Shown here piece by piece: positions 1 to 7,048 of a stretch of DNA of 8,793 nucleotides; the stretch's first letter is position 1; every line of letters begins with the position of its first letter. Position numbers and translations under genes: made by a program. The notes beneath the pieces were generated by a model. It did not search any database, was not told the origin of the DNA, and saw only the letters and a program-made list of their open reading frames with translations. Location: the NCBI GenBank assembly GCA_002418595.1, contig DIEK01000027.1, positions 3,284 through 12,076 on the forward strand. The letters run 5' to 3'. This stretch comes from Candidatus Omnitrophica bacterium UBA5776 (GTDB lineage: Bacteria; Omnitrophota; Gorgyraeia; Gygaellales; Profunditerraquicolaceae).

Positions 1-1
1 C

Positions 2-472
2 TATAACGCGTCCGCCGGACTGGCTTATCTGCGCAGCGGCAGGAAACGTAAACCGGCTAAAGGCACGGTTCTGGTGATCAGCGCCGGGACATCCGATATA
101 CCGGTAGCTGAAGAGGCCGCGGCCACACTGGAGGTTACCGGTATCAGGGTTAAGCGTCTTTACGACGTAGGCGTCGCCGGGGTGCATCGTTTATTAGGCA
201 GCGCGCGTCTTTTGAAGGGAGCGGCGGTAATAATCGTCGTCGCCGGGATGGAAGGCGCGCTTTCCAGCCTGGTGAGCGGTCTGGTCGCTTGTCCGGTGAT
301 AGCCGTGCCGACGAGTTGCGGTTACGGCGCCAGTTTCGGAGGGCTCTCCGCGCTGTTGGCTATGTTGAACTGTTGTTCTCCGGGTGTGAGCGTGGTGAAC
401 ATAGACAACGGATTCGGGGCCGGATATTTCGCTTCGCGCGTCCTCGCCGCCCGGACCGGGCGGGATGATTGA
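2..472 (+). CDS. larB: LarB, nickel-pincer nucleotide cofactor synthesis (3' part only)
   Basis: The open frame runs in from the left edge, so the N-terminus is missing; about 156 C-terminal residues are visible. LarB carboxylates the pyridinium ring of nicotinic acid adenine dinucleotide and hydrolyses it to the biscarboxylate mononucleotide, the first step toward the nickel-pincer cofactor of lactate racemase-type enzymes. The visible part is the PurE/AIR-carboxylase-like domain: a [12 protein letters not shown] stretch, then [17 protein letters not shown], then [20 protein letters not shown], then MLNCCSPG and [11 protein letters not shown]. These are hallmark LarB segments. The cysteine of MLN-x-C is the position I recall as the catalytic nucleophile in Lactiplantibacillus LarB. 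The gene ends 49 bases before acsC on the same strand, so co-transcription is possible. No larC or larE is visible here. Confidence 0.92.
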   Translation, partial: YNASAGLAYLRSGRKRKPAKGTVLVISAGTSDIPVAEEAAATLEVTGIRVKRLYDVGVAGVHRLLGSARLLKGAAVIIVVAGMEGALSSLVSGLVACPVIAVPTSCGYGASFGGLSALLAMLNCCSPGVSVVNIDNGFGAGYFASRVLAARTGRDD

Positions 473-521
473 CGCGGCGGATCTTTCATAAATTTTTTTC
501 TGGTGATATAAAGGAGCGGAA

Positions 522-1856
522 ATGGCACTTTCAGGATTAGACATTTACAAGATACTGCCGAAGACAAACTGTAAAGAATGCGGTTTCGTTACATGTCTCG
601 CTTTCGCGATGCAGCTTGCGAAAAAAGGGGTGGAGGCCGGGAAATGCCCTTATTTGAGCGAGGAGGCCGGGAATATCCTGGCCGACGCTGGACGTCCACC
701 CATAAATCTGGTGAGTATCGGTTCCGGGGAAGGCTGCCTGAAAGTGGGCAATGAAACGGTCCTCTTCCGGCACGAGGAGAAATTCAGGAATCCCTGCGGT
801 ATAGGTTTTATCATAGACGACGTTCTTCCGGAAGAGCAAATAAAGCGGACGGCGTCCAGGCTGGGAGGCGTTTCTTTCGAGAGGGTAGGCCAGATTCTTA
901 AACCCGACGTGATTGCCGTGCGGCAGTCCTCTAATTCCGCCGAGAAATTCGCGGCCGCGGTGAAGGCCGCGGTTGATGCTTCCGGACTTAATCCGGTATT
1001 GATGCCCTCCGACGCATCCGGACTGCGGGCCGCTCTCGAGGCGGTTAAAGGGGCGGCCCCTTTGATTTACCGGGTCACGAAAGATAACATCCGTGAGTTC
1101 ATGCCGCTTGCCGCGCAGGCGCGCGTCCCGGCGGCCGTTTACGGCGACACGCTGGAGGAACAGGCGGAATTGGTGAAGGAGTTGAACGGCGGTGGCGTGG
1201 CGCAGATCCTTCTGGATACGGGTGAGCAGGAGCCGCGCGAGCGTATCTGGCGGCTTACCCAGTGGCGCAGGCAGGCCCTTAAGAAAAACAACCGTTTGTT
1301 AGGGTATCCCGCTGTCACAGTCCTGAAAGGAAAGGACCCATACTCTGTTGCCGTCGAGGCGGCAGGGGATATCTGTAAATACGCCGGTTTGATACTGCTG
1401 GAGGTTTCCGAAGCCGAGGAAACGCTGGCCCTGTTGACACTCCGCCAGAATATCTACAGCGATCCGCAAAAACCTCTTCAGATAGAGCCTAAAGTATATA
1501 CGATAGGCAACGCCGGAAAGGAGTCGCCGGTGCTGATTACCACCAATTTCTCTTTAACGTATTTCACGGTCCTCGGAGAGGTGGAAAGCAGTAAGGTCCC
1601 GTCTTATATAGTCAGCGTCGACACCGAGGGGATGTCGGTGCTCACCGCCTGGGCCGCGGAGAAGTTTACGCCGGAGAAGATAACGGATTCCCTGCAGAAA
1701 TTCGGCGTGTCCGGGCTGGTCGGGCACAACCGGTTGATCATTCCGGGATACGTGGCCATGATGAGCGGTAACCTTGAAGAGAAATCCGGGTGGGAAGTAG
1801 TAGTCGGGCCTAAAGAAGCTTCCGGCCTGCCCGCGTTCCTTAAAAACCTTTCCTGA
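522..1856 (+). CDS. acsC: Corrinoid iron-sulfur protein large (gamma) subunit AcsC
   Basis: This is the large subunit of the corrinoid iron-sulfur protein, which carries a methyl group on cobalamin from methyl-tetrahydrofolate to acetyl-CoA synthase in the cytoplasm. The 444 residues match the usual family length. The N-terminal [4Fe-4S] domain has Cys17, Cys20, Cys25 and Cys42 (C-x2-C-x4-C-x16-C), the family's cluster ligands. The middle, about residues 95-310, fits the TIM-barrel part. The C-terminal stretch TNFSLTYFTVLGEVESSKVP, followed by SVDTEGMSVLTAW, LIIPGYVAMMSG and VVVGPKEASGLPAFL, is the cobalamin-binding domain. The start is supported by AAGGAG at 511-516, five bases upstream. It pairs with AcsD, encoded three genes on; acsV lies directly after it. 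Confidence 0.97.
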   Translation: MALSGLDIYKILPKTNCKECGFVTCLAFAMQLAKKGVEAGKCPYLSEEAGNILADAGRPPINLVSIGSGEGCLKVGNETVLFRHEEKFRNPCGIGFIIDDVLPEEQIKRTASRLGGVSFERVGQILKPDVIAVRQSSNSAEKFAAAVKAAVDASGLNPVLMPSDASGLRAALEAVKGAAPLIYRVTKDNIREFMPLAAQARVPAAVYGDTLEEQAELVKELNGGGVAQILLDTGEQEPRERIWRLTQWRRQALKKNNRLLGYPAVTVLKGKDPYSVAVEAAGDICKYAGLILLEVSEAEETLALLTLRQNIYSDPQKPLQIEPKVYTIGNAGKESPVLITTNFSLTYFTVLGEVESSKVPSYIVSVDTEGMSVLTAWAAEKFTPEKITDSLQKFGVSGLVGHNRLIIPGYVAMMSGNLEEKSGWEVVVGPKEASGLPAFLKNLS

Positions 1857-1902
1857 TTGAACGGCCGGGTGTTCGTGCCCGCCGGCGGGGAGCATGTCGG
1901 TA

Positions 1903-3768
1903 ATGGCTGATTACAAAGTTACTTTTTATCCCGAAGGAAAAAGTGTGGAGGTGCCTGTTGATACCACCATACTGCGCGCCGCGCATGAAGCCGGTATCAG
2001 GCTGGACGCGCGATGCGGCGGGCAAGGCACGTGCGGCGCCTGCAGGGTCAGGGTGATAAACGGGAATGTTCATCTCCCGCCTTCCGGTAAACTTTCTCCT
2101 TCCGACAAAAAAAAGGGGATCTGCATGGCTTGTCTGGCTCTTGTTCGGGGCGACCTGGAAGTGGAAGTGCCTTTTTCTTCGCGGTTGGAGCCGGCCGACC
2201 TCCTTGAAGAAACGGGAGAGAACTCCGCTTGCGGGTATGTGTTTTCCCCGGGGCCGCTTACGGAGAAATTCTTTCTTGAACTTCCCGAACCGGATAAACA
2301 CGACCGGCTTTGCGACTGGGAGAGGATCCGCAGGCATCTGCGTTCGCGTTGCGGATTGGAAGGGGAATTTGAGATACCTTTAGAACTGTTGCGCTGCCTG
2401 CCCGGGTTGCTGCGAGCCGCCGGGTGGAAAGTTACGGTGTCTTTGACGCGGGCCCCGGGTTATTTTGTGGTCACGAGGATAGAAGCGGGAGATACCTCGG
2501 GAGAGAATTACGGTTTTTGTTTCGACATCGGGACCACTACCATATCCGGCCAACTGGTCGATCTCAACGCGCGTAAGCCGGTGTTGGGGATGACGGTTTA
2601 TAACGCCCAGGCTGCTTTCGGCAGCGATGTAATTTCGCGTATCGTGTATTCACAGCAGTCCCCCGGAGGACTGGAGCAGCTGCGTTGCGCCGCCCTGGAA
2701 GGGGTCAACAGGATCGCCGCCGACCTTATAAAGGCCGCGAAGCTCGCTAAAGAAGATATCGGCTGCGTTTCTTTCGCCGGGAATACCATAATGACGCATA
2801 TGCTTTTAGGCATAGAGCCGAAATACATACGTAGAGAGCCGTATCTGCCGGTAGTGAACGAGTTGCCTTATCTGACGGCCCGGGAGTCCGGTATCTGCAT
2901 TGCCGGCAGCGCGTCTGTTTACGCCCTGCCCGGGGTCGCCGGGTATGCCGGCGGCGATCTTACCGCCGGTGTGCTTGCTTGCGGGATGCATCGCAGCGGG
3001 GAACTTTGCCTTTTGATAGACGTCGGGACCAACGGGGAGATTGCTCTTGGCGGCAGCGAGTTCATTGTCTGCGCCGCGGCATCCGCCGGCCCGGCATTCG
3101 AGGGTTCGGGGGTTACTTGCGGCATGCGCGCCGCGTCCGGAGCTATCCAGAAAGTAAATTCTCCGGGCCGGGACGGCTATGAAGTCAACGGGAATGTCGC
3201 CGCGCGCGGTATATGCGGATCGGGTTACATAGACCTGTTGGCGATGCTGCTGCGGGAAGGGATAATGGACAGGAATGGACGCCTTAATCAAGAAGCGCCG
3301 GGCGTCAGGCCGGGAGCGCACGGCAGTGAATATCTGGTTTGCTCTTCGGGCGGAGAGGATATAGTCATCAGCGAAGCGGACATCGAGAACCTTAAACGGG
3401 CCAAAGCCGCGATCTACGCCGCCGCTTCCGCGCTGCTGAAGCACGTGGGAATGGACTTCGCAGGGGTGTCCCGCGTTTATATATCCGGCGGCTTCGGCAG
3501 ATGCATCAACGTGGAGAGCGCTAAGGAGATAGGCCTTTTGCCGGCGCTGGAGAACAAACGTTTCGTGTTCTGCGGCAACACTTCATTGTCCGGGGCGCGC
3601 AGCGCTTTGCTTTCCCCGCAGGCGCGCGGGGAAGCCGCTGAGATAGCTTCCAGGATGACTTATTGCGAACTTTCTCTGGAGCCGTCCTACATGGAGGAAT
3701 ACATGGCGGCTTTGTTCTTTCCGCACACCGATCTGGAGGGTTTTACCGGTGGAGGCGGGAGGGGATGA
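1903..3768 (+). CDS. acsV: RACo-type reductive activator of the corrinoid protein (2Fe-2S plus ASKHA ATPase)
   Basis: This protein uses ATP to drive an electron onto CoFeSP when its cobalt has been oxidised to Co(II), restoring Co(I). The N-terminal ferredoxin domain (about residues 1-95 of 621) has Cys38, Cys44, Cys47 and a final ligand at Cys77 (Cys74 also nearby): the C-x5-C-x2-C pattern of a plant-type [2Fe-2S] cluster. A linker and middle domain follow. The C-terminal ASKHA ATPase (DUF4445 family) shows FDIGTTT at about 207-213, LLIDVGTNGEIALG near 370-383 and the adenosine-type motif VYISGGFG near 525-532. An in-frame ATG at 1894 would add three residues, but GGGGAG at 1887-1892 lies one base from it and ten bases from 1903, so 1903 is preferred. 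GCCGG (1864-1868) and CCGGC (1882-1886) could pair just before this ribosome site. The stop codon overlaps the cooC start (ATGA), indicating translational coupling. Confidence 0.94.
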   Translation: MADYKVTFYPEGKSVEVPVDTTILRAAHEAGIRLDARCGGQGTCGACRVRVINGNVHLPPSGKLSPSDKKKGICMACLALVRGDLEVEVPFSSRLEPADLLEETGENSACGYVFSPGPLTEKFFLELPEPDKHDRLCDWERIRRHLRSRCGLEGEFEIPLELLRCLPGLLRAAGWKVTVSLTRAPGYFVVTRIEAGDTSGENYGFCFDIGTTTISGQLVDLNARKPVLGMTVYNAQAAFGSDVISRIVYSQQSPGGLEQLRCAALEGVNRIAADLIKAAKLAKEDIGCVSFAGNTIMTHMLLGIEPKYIRREPYLPVVNELPYLTARESGICIAGSASVYALPGVAGYAGGDLTAGVLACGMHRSGELCLLIDVGTNGEIALGGSEFIVCAAASAGPAFEGSGVTCGMRAASGAIQKVNSPGRDGYEVNGNVAARGICGSGYIDLLAMLLREGIMDRNGRLNQEAPGVRPGAHGSEYLVCSSGGEDIVISEADIENLKRAKAAIYAAASALLKHVGMDFAGVSRVYISGGFGRCINVESAKEIGLLPALENKRFVFCGNTSLSGARSALLSPQARGEAAEIASRMTYCELSLEPSYMEEYMAALFFPHTDLEGFTGGGGRG

Positions 3769-4505
3769 GTTATGTATTGGCCGTGTCCGGTAAGGGAGGG
3801 ACCGGTAAGACTACGGTTTCGGCGTTGTTGTCCAGACTGATAATTTCCCGCGGTAAAGGTTCTTTGCTGGCGGTGGACGCCGATCCCAACGATAACCTGG
3901 CCGCGGCTTTCGGCGTAAAGGCGGAGCGCACCATTGGTGATATCATCGGCGCCGTGGCAAAAAACCCGGAGAGCGTCCCGAAAGGGATGAGTAAGGAGAG
4001 GTTCCTGGAATACGAGGTGCAGTCGGCAGTCCAGGAATGCGAAGGCTTGGACCTTTTGACGATGGGCAGGCCGGAAGGGCCGGGGTGTTATTGTTACGTG
4101 AACAATATCCTTCGCGGAGTGCTCACTAAACTCACCGCGGATTATGATTTCGTGGTGATAGACAACGAGGCGGGGCTCGAACATCTTTCGCGCAAGACCG
4201 CCGGCAGGATAAACCTGCTCTTGACGGTCGCCGACGCCACCGCCGCCGGGATGAAAGCCGCCCGGAGAGTTGCCTGTCTGGCGGACGAACTTTCTTTGAA
4301 AGTGGACAGAAAAACCCTGCTGGTGAACAAGTGCCGTCTCTGCGACGCTCCGGCTCCGGAAGATATTGGGCCGGGTATGGAGTTCCTCGGTTATCTGCCT
4401 TTCGATATGAAAGTCGCCGAGGCCGGCATTAACGGGACGTCCCTGCTGGATTTGCGGGACGGTTCGGCGGCGCTGGAAGCGCTGGAAGCCATGGAAATAG
4501 TTTAG
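3765..4505 (+). CDS. cooC: CooC-type nickel-insertion ATPase for CODH/ACS maturation
   Basis: CooC is a homodimeric ATPase of the MinD/ParA-like class that helps insert nickel into CO dehydrogenase or acetyl-CoA synthase. The 246 residues open with MSYVLAVSGKGGTGKTT, a deviant Walker A at residues 9-17 with the signature lysine Lys10. LAVDADPN follows at 35-42, and DYDFVVIDNEAGLEHLSR is the Walker B region with the DNEAGLEH signature. Cys108-Tyr-Cys110 within GPGCYCYVNN is the CxC metal-binding motif of this family. A further in-frame open stretch reaches upstream, but ATG 3765 overlaps the acsV stop and begins exactly at the family's N-terminus, so it is chosen. Being coupled to acsV and flanked by CoFeSP genes places it in the acetyl-CoA pathway; AcsF is the name used in some acetogens. 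Confidence 0.95.
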   Translation: MSYVLAVSGKGGTGKTTVSALLSRLIISRGKGSLLAVDADPNDNLAAAFGVKAERTIGDIIGAVAKNPESVPKGMSKERFLEYEVQSAVQECEGLDLLTMGRPEGPGCYCYVNNILRGVLTKLTADYDFVVIDNEAGLEHLSRKTAGRINLLLTVADATAAGMKAARRVACLADELSLKVDRKTLLVNKCRLCDAPAPEDIGPGMEFLGYLPFDMKVAEAGINGTSLLDLRDGSAALEALEAMEIV

Positions 4506-4512
4506 CAAGGCG

Positions 4513-4542
4513 TTGATAGTGTGGTAAAATGAAGCTTATGAA
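4513..4542 (+). promoter_or_regulatory. Possible internal promoter before acsD
   Basis: TTGATA (4513-4518) and TATGAA (4537-4542) are separated by 18 bases, matching the sigma-70 -35 box in 5 of 6 positions and the -10 box in 4 of 6. It lies in the 68-base gap between cooC and acsD, the largest gap inside the acsC-dgkA run. A transcript from here would begin near 4549 and still include the GGAG at 4562-4565 that serves the chosen acsD start. Such matches arise by chance, so this is tentative. Confidence 0.25.
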
Positions 4543-4573
4543 TAATGTCACATTGATATCCGGAGAAACGAAA

Positions 4574-5533
4574 ATGTCCCGACAGGAAGAGATGCTGGAG
4601 AAATGGCAGGGGGAAGTTTTTACTTGCGTGATCGGCGCGAAAAAAGATGAGGGAGGGACGCGCGGTTCAGTGGTGAAAGTCGGCGGAGAGAAAACGCTGC
4701 CTTTTCTTGACAAAGAAGGATCTCTCCCCAATACCGCCGCGGTGGCACTCGAGATATTCGATGTCCCGCCTGCGGACTGGCCGGAGGAACTGGTTGCGGC
4801 TTATGGCGGCGTTACGGCCAATCCGCTGGAATGGGCGGACGCCTGCGTGAGAAAATTCGGCGCGGAATTGCTCTGTGTGAAACTCGCCGGGGCGCATCCG
4901 GACGCCGGCGGCCGGAGCCCGGAACAGGAAGCGGCTTTTTTATCTAAACTTGCGGCTGCCGTTAACGTCCCTTTGATAGTGCGCGGCTGCGGAGACGACG
5001 TTAAGGACAACACGCTTCTGCCGTTGTGTTCCGAAGCTCTGAAAGGCGAGCGTTGTCTTTTCGGCAGCGCCTCCCAGGACAATTATAAAACCTTGACTGC
5101 CGCGGTCACGGCGGACGGGCACGGCATCATAGCGGAGTCCCCTATAGATCTTAATATCGCCAAACAGCTTAATATCCTCATTTCCGATCTCGGCCTGCCC
5201 CTGGAACGCATAGTTATGGATCCCACTATAGGCGCGCTGGGGTACGGACTGGAATACGCTTATTCGATAATGGAACGCGCCCGGCTGGCCGCGCTTTCCG
5301 GTGACAGGAACGTTGCCTGTCCGTTCATCTGTTTTACCGGCCAGGAAACCTGGAAGGTAAAAGAAGCGGTCGCCGCCAGAGCCGATTTTCCTCATTGGGG
5401 TGATAAAGAAAAACGCGGGATACTTTGGGAAGCGGTCACCGCCTCCGCGCTGCTGCAGGCCGGAGCAGATATACTGGTGATGCGGCATCCAAAGGCGGCG
5501 GAAGAGATAAAAAAATATGCTTGTCATAGGTGA
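4574..5533 (+). CDS. acsD: Corrinoid iron-sulfur protein small (delta) subunit AcsD
   Basis: This subunit has a TIM-barrel fold and pairs with AcsC to form the corrinoid iron-sulfur protein, helping hold the cobalamin cofactor. The 319 residues match the family length. Recognisable blocks in order: VFTCVIGAKKDEGGTRGSVV near the N-terminus, LPFLDKEGSLPN, CVRKFGAELLCVKLAGAHPD, VPLIVRGCGDDVKDN, ASQDNYKTLTAAV, SPIDLNIAKQLNILISDLGL, DPTIGALGYGLEYAYSIMER from residue 216, and GILWEAVTASALLQAGADIL near the end. In-frame ATGs at 4529 and 4538 lack a ribosome site, whereas ATG 4574 has GGAG (4562-4565) eight bases upstream and starts where the family does, so the longer reading is rejected. Its last 17 bases overlap the start of acsE. 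Confidence 0.95.
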   Translation: MSRQEEMLEKWQGEVFTCVIGAKKDEGGTRGSVVKVGGEKTLPFLDKEGSLPNTAAVALEIFDVPPADWPEELVAAYGGVTANPLEWADACVRKFGAELLCVKLAGAHPDAGGRSPEQEAAFLSKLAAAVNVPLIVRGCGDDVKDNTLLPLCSEALKGERCLFGSASQDNYKTLTAAVTADGHGIIAESPIDLNIAKQLNILISDLGLPLERIVMDPTIGALGYGLEYAYSIMERARLAALSGDRNVACPFICFTGQETWKVKEAVAARADFPHWGDKEKRGILWEAVTASALLQAGADILVMRHPKAAEEIKKYACHR

Positions 5534-6317
5534 ATTGATAAACGGTATGTTTGCCCGCGTCGGCAGGGCTATCGAAAAAAAAGACGCGGCGGCCGTCCGC
5601 AGGATAGCTTCCGAACAGGCGGTTTGCGGCGCCGGGGCTCTTGATATAAATTGCGGTCCGGGATCTCTCAGCCCTGCGGACGATATGAAATGGCTGGTGG
5701 AGACCGTCGCTGCCGCCGTTGATAAACTGCTCGTTCTCGACTCGGGAAAAGAGGAGGTATTGGAAGCGGGGCTGCAGGCGGCAGGGCGGCCGTGCCTGTT
5801 GAATTCGGCTACGGCCGAGCCGAATAAGCTTAAACGCCTGCTGGATCTGGCCGCCGGATATAAGAGCGGACTGATCGTGTTGACTGTCGGTTCTTCCGGT
5901 ATGCCGCAGGGATGCTCTCAAAGGATCGAATCCGCCGCCCGGATAGTCGAGATATGCGTCGAGACAGGGTTTCCTCTGGATAACATATATCTTGATCCGG
6001 TGCTTATGCCGGTGAGCGTGGCGCAGGCGCAGGTGGGAGCCGCCCTGGAGACGATTAAAGAGTTCAAGGTGATATCTCCTGAATTGAAGAGCGTGGTCGG
6101 TTTGAGCAACGTTTCCCAGTCGGCGCCTCATCGCAGGCTCTTAAACCGCGTTTTCCTGTCCATGGCCGCCGCTTACGGGCTGGATGCGGCCATACTTGAT
6201 CCAACGGACCGCGAATTGATGGAGACTCTTTCTGCCGCCGATATCCTCTTGAACAGGAATATATACTGCGAGTCTTTCCTGAAAAAGTGCGGCGGGGACA
6301 AGGACGGCCCCGGGTAG
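5517..6317 (+). CDS. acsE: Methyl-tetrahydrofolate:corrinoid iron-sulfur protein methyltransferase AcsE
   Basis: AcsE (MeTr) transfers the methyl group of 5-methyl-tetrahydrofolate to Co(I) of CoFeSP, joining the folate and carbonyl branches of the pathway. The 266 residues form the pterin-binding (dihydropteroate synthase-like) TIM barrel throughout. It begins MLVIGELINGMF and contains GALDINCGP (residues 38-48), VLDSG with Asp75, LLNSATAEPNK with Asn96, YLDPVLMP with Asp160 and VGLSNVSQS with Asn198. Asp75, Asn96 and Asp160 fall at the same numbers I recall for the folate-binding residues of the Moorella enzyme, and Asn198 is one off its Asn199. The start lies inside the end of acsD (17-base overlap), with a GGAAGAG-like ribosome site before it, implying tight co-expression. 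The C-terminal tail after SFLKK is a short glycine- and aspartate-rich run. Confidence 0.96.
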   Translation: MLVIGELINGMFARVGRAIEKKDAAAVRRIASEQAVCGAGALDINCGPGSLSPADDMKWLVETVAAAVDKLLVLDSGKEEVLEAGLQAAGRPCLLNSATAEPNKLKRLLDLAAGYKSGLIVLTVGSSGMPQGCSQRIESAARIVEICVETGFPLDNIYLDPVLMPVSVAQAQVGAALETIKEFKVISPELKSVVGLSNVSQSAPHRRLLNRVFLSMAAAYGLDAAILDPTDRELMETLSAADILLNRNIYCESFLKKCGGDKDGPG

Positions 6318-6319
6318 CC

Positions 6320-6736
6320 ATGGCACAAAAAAACAGGATATTGCGCAATATATTCCGGTTCACGGGATTCTGGACGAGCATGCGCCTGGCGGTCAACGGC
6401 ATCGCGTACCTTTTTGTCTATCACCGCAACATGCGCATCATTTTTTTGTGCGGGATAACGGCCGCGCTCGCCGGGATATATCTGCGCCTTCGGGGGATAG
6501 AACTCGCGGCGCTTTGCATTTCCGTCACTCTTGTGTTTATCGCCGAGATATTCAATACTGCGGTTGAAATAATGCTTGATATGACCACGCGCAAGTATCA
6601 CACGCTGGTCAAACTGGTCAAGGATATATCGGCCGCGGTAGTGCTTGTGGCTTCCGTTAATTCGGTCGCCGTGGGCGTCATTATTTTTCTGCCGCGGATC
6701 ATCGCAAAATTGAAAGCGCTCGCGGCCGGCATTTGA
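6320..6736 (+). CDS. dgkA: DgkA-family membrane lipid kinase (diacylglycerol or undecaprenol kinase)
   Basis: Members of this small integral-membrane family phosphorylate diacylglycerol or undecaprenol with ATP, recycling lipid carriers for envelope synthesis. The 138 residues are close to the family's usual length. There is an N-terminal amphipathic part with a conserved-looking FRFTGFWTSMRLAVNG, then three hydrophobic segments (roughly 41-55, 61-78 and 106-128). The catalytic signature AEIFNTAVEIMLD carries Glu76, Asn79 and Glu83. ATG 6320 starts two bases after the acsE stop; an in-frame GTG at 6287 inside acsE would add 11 residues but has no better support. No clear Shine-Dalgarno sequence precedes 6320, so translation may depend on coupling to acsE. 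Substrate (diacylglycerol or undecaprenol) cannot be settled from the sequence. The gene has no evident link to the acetyl-CoA pathway. Confidence 0.88.
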   Translation: MAQKNRILRNIFRFTGFWTSMRLAVNGIAYLFVYHRNMRIIFLCGITAALAGIYLRLRGIELAALCISVTLVFIAEIFNTAVEIMLDMTTRKYHTLVKLVKDISAAVVLVASVNSVAVGVIIFLPRIIAKLKALAAGI

Positions 6737-6763
6737 GCAAAACGCGGGAGTCCCCGGCTTAAA

Positions 6764-6769
6764 AGGAGG
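6764..6769 (+). other. Strong Shine-Dalgarno sequence with no start codon
   Basis: AGGAGG in an AAAAGGAGGATTTAC context is a textbook ribosome binding site, 28 bases after the dgkA stop. No ATG, GTG or TTG follows at usable spacing: the next bases run straight into the 40-base repeat array. It may be the remnant of a gene whose start was lost when the repeats arrived or expanded, or it may be chance. Confidence 0.4.
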
Positions 6770-6776
6770 ATTTACT

Positions 6777-6892
6777 TTAGCCAATCGGAAGGCTAAGTAT
6801 TCACTTGTGTGATACCTTAGCCAATTGGAAGGCTAAGTATTCACTTGTGTGATACCTTAGCCAATCGGAAGGCTAAGTATTCACTTGTGTGA
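6777..6892 (+). repeat. Three tandem 40-base hairpin repeats
   Basis: Units lie at 6777-6816, 6817-6856 and 6857-6892 (the last lacks its final four bases). Over the aligned part they are identical except for one base: AATC in units 1 and 3 is AATT in unit 2. Each unit has a first dyad, TTAGCC / GGCTAA around an eight-base loop, and a second dyad, GTATTCAC / GTGATAC with one bulged T; in unit 3 the second dyad becomes the perfect TATTCAC / GTGAATA around TTGT. The single difference falls in a loop. Forty is not a multiple of three, so the array is not coding. There are no spacers, so it is not CRISPR. Function unknown. Confidence 0.93.
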
Positions 6893-7048
6893 ATATACGC
6901 TGTGTACGGGTGAAGTATTAGCTTCGCCGAAAAATAGAAGAGCCGCGGGCGTCTGCCTTGAGCAGTTCGACAGCCTTACTGTCAAGGCTTGCCGAAGAAT
7001 TGTTCCGAGGGCTCCATACCACGTAACATATAATGGAAGGGGGATTTT
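6893..7048 (+). other. Gap between repeat array and HAMP gene; possible leader RNA
   Basis: With the repeats, this completes a 312-base stretch without a convincing gene. An open frame at 6885-7133 starts inside the third repeat and reads low-complexity, arginine-rich sequence, so I do not call it. Visible structure: GAAG / CTTC around TATTAG (6912-6925), GCCTTGA (6955-6961) pairing with TCAAGGC (6982-6988), and GACAG (6969-6973) with CTGTC (6979-6983). A GGAAGGGGG ribosome site (7035-7043) serves the next gene. It could be a structured 5' leader, but I recognise no riboswitch class. Confidence 0.35.

Noticed and set aside
473..521. Cobalamin riboswitch before the corrinoid protein genes
   Set aside because: Only 49 bases separate larB from acsC and no B12-box-like sequence is visible, so there is no room for one here.
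2806..4508. Long minus-strand open frames (2806-3444 and 3687-4508, 212 and 273 codons)
   Set aside because: They lie opposite acsV and cooC, whose family motifs are unmistakable; the antisense products show no recognisable domain and are typical shadows in GC-rich coding DNA.
6777..6892. CRISPR array
   Set aside because: The 40-base units abut with no variable spacers, there are only three of them, and no cas gene is present.
7029..7034. TATAAT as a -10 box for the HAMP gene
   Set aside because: There is no -35 match at 16-18 bases, and the transcript would begin inside the ribosome binding site at 7035-7043.
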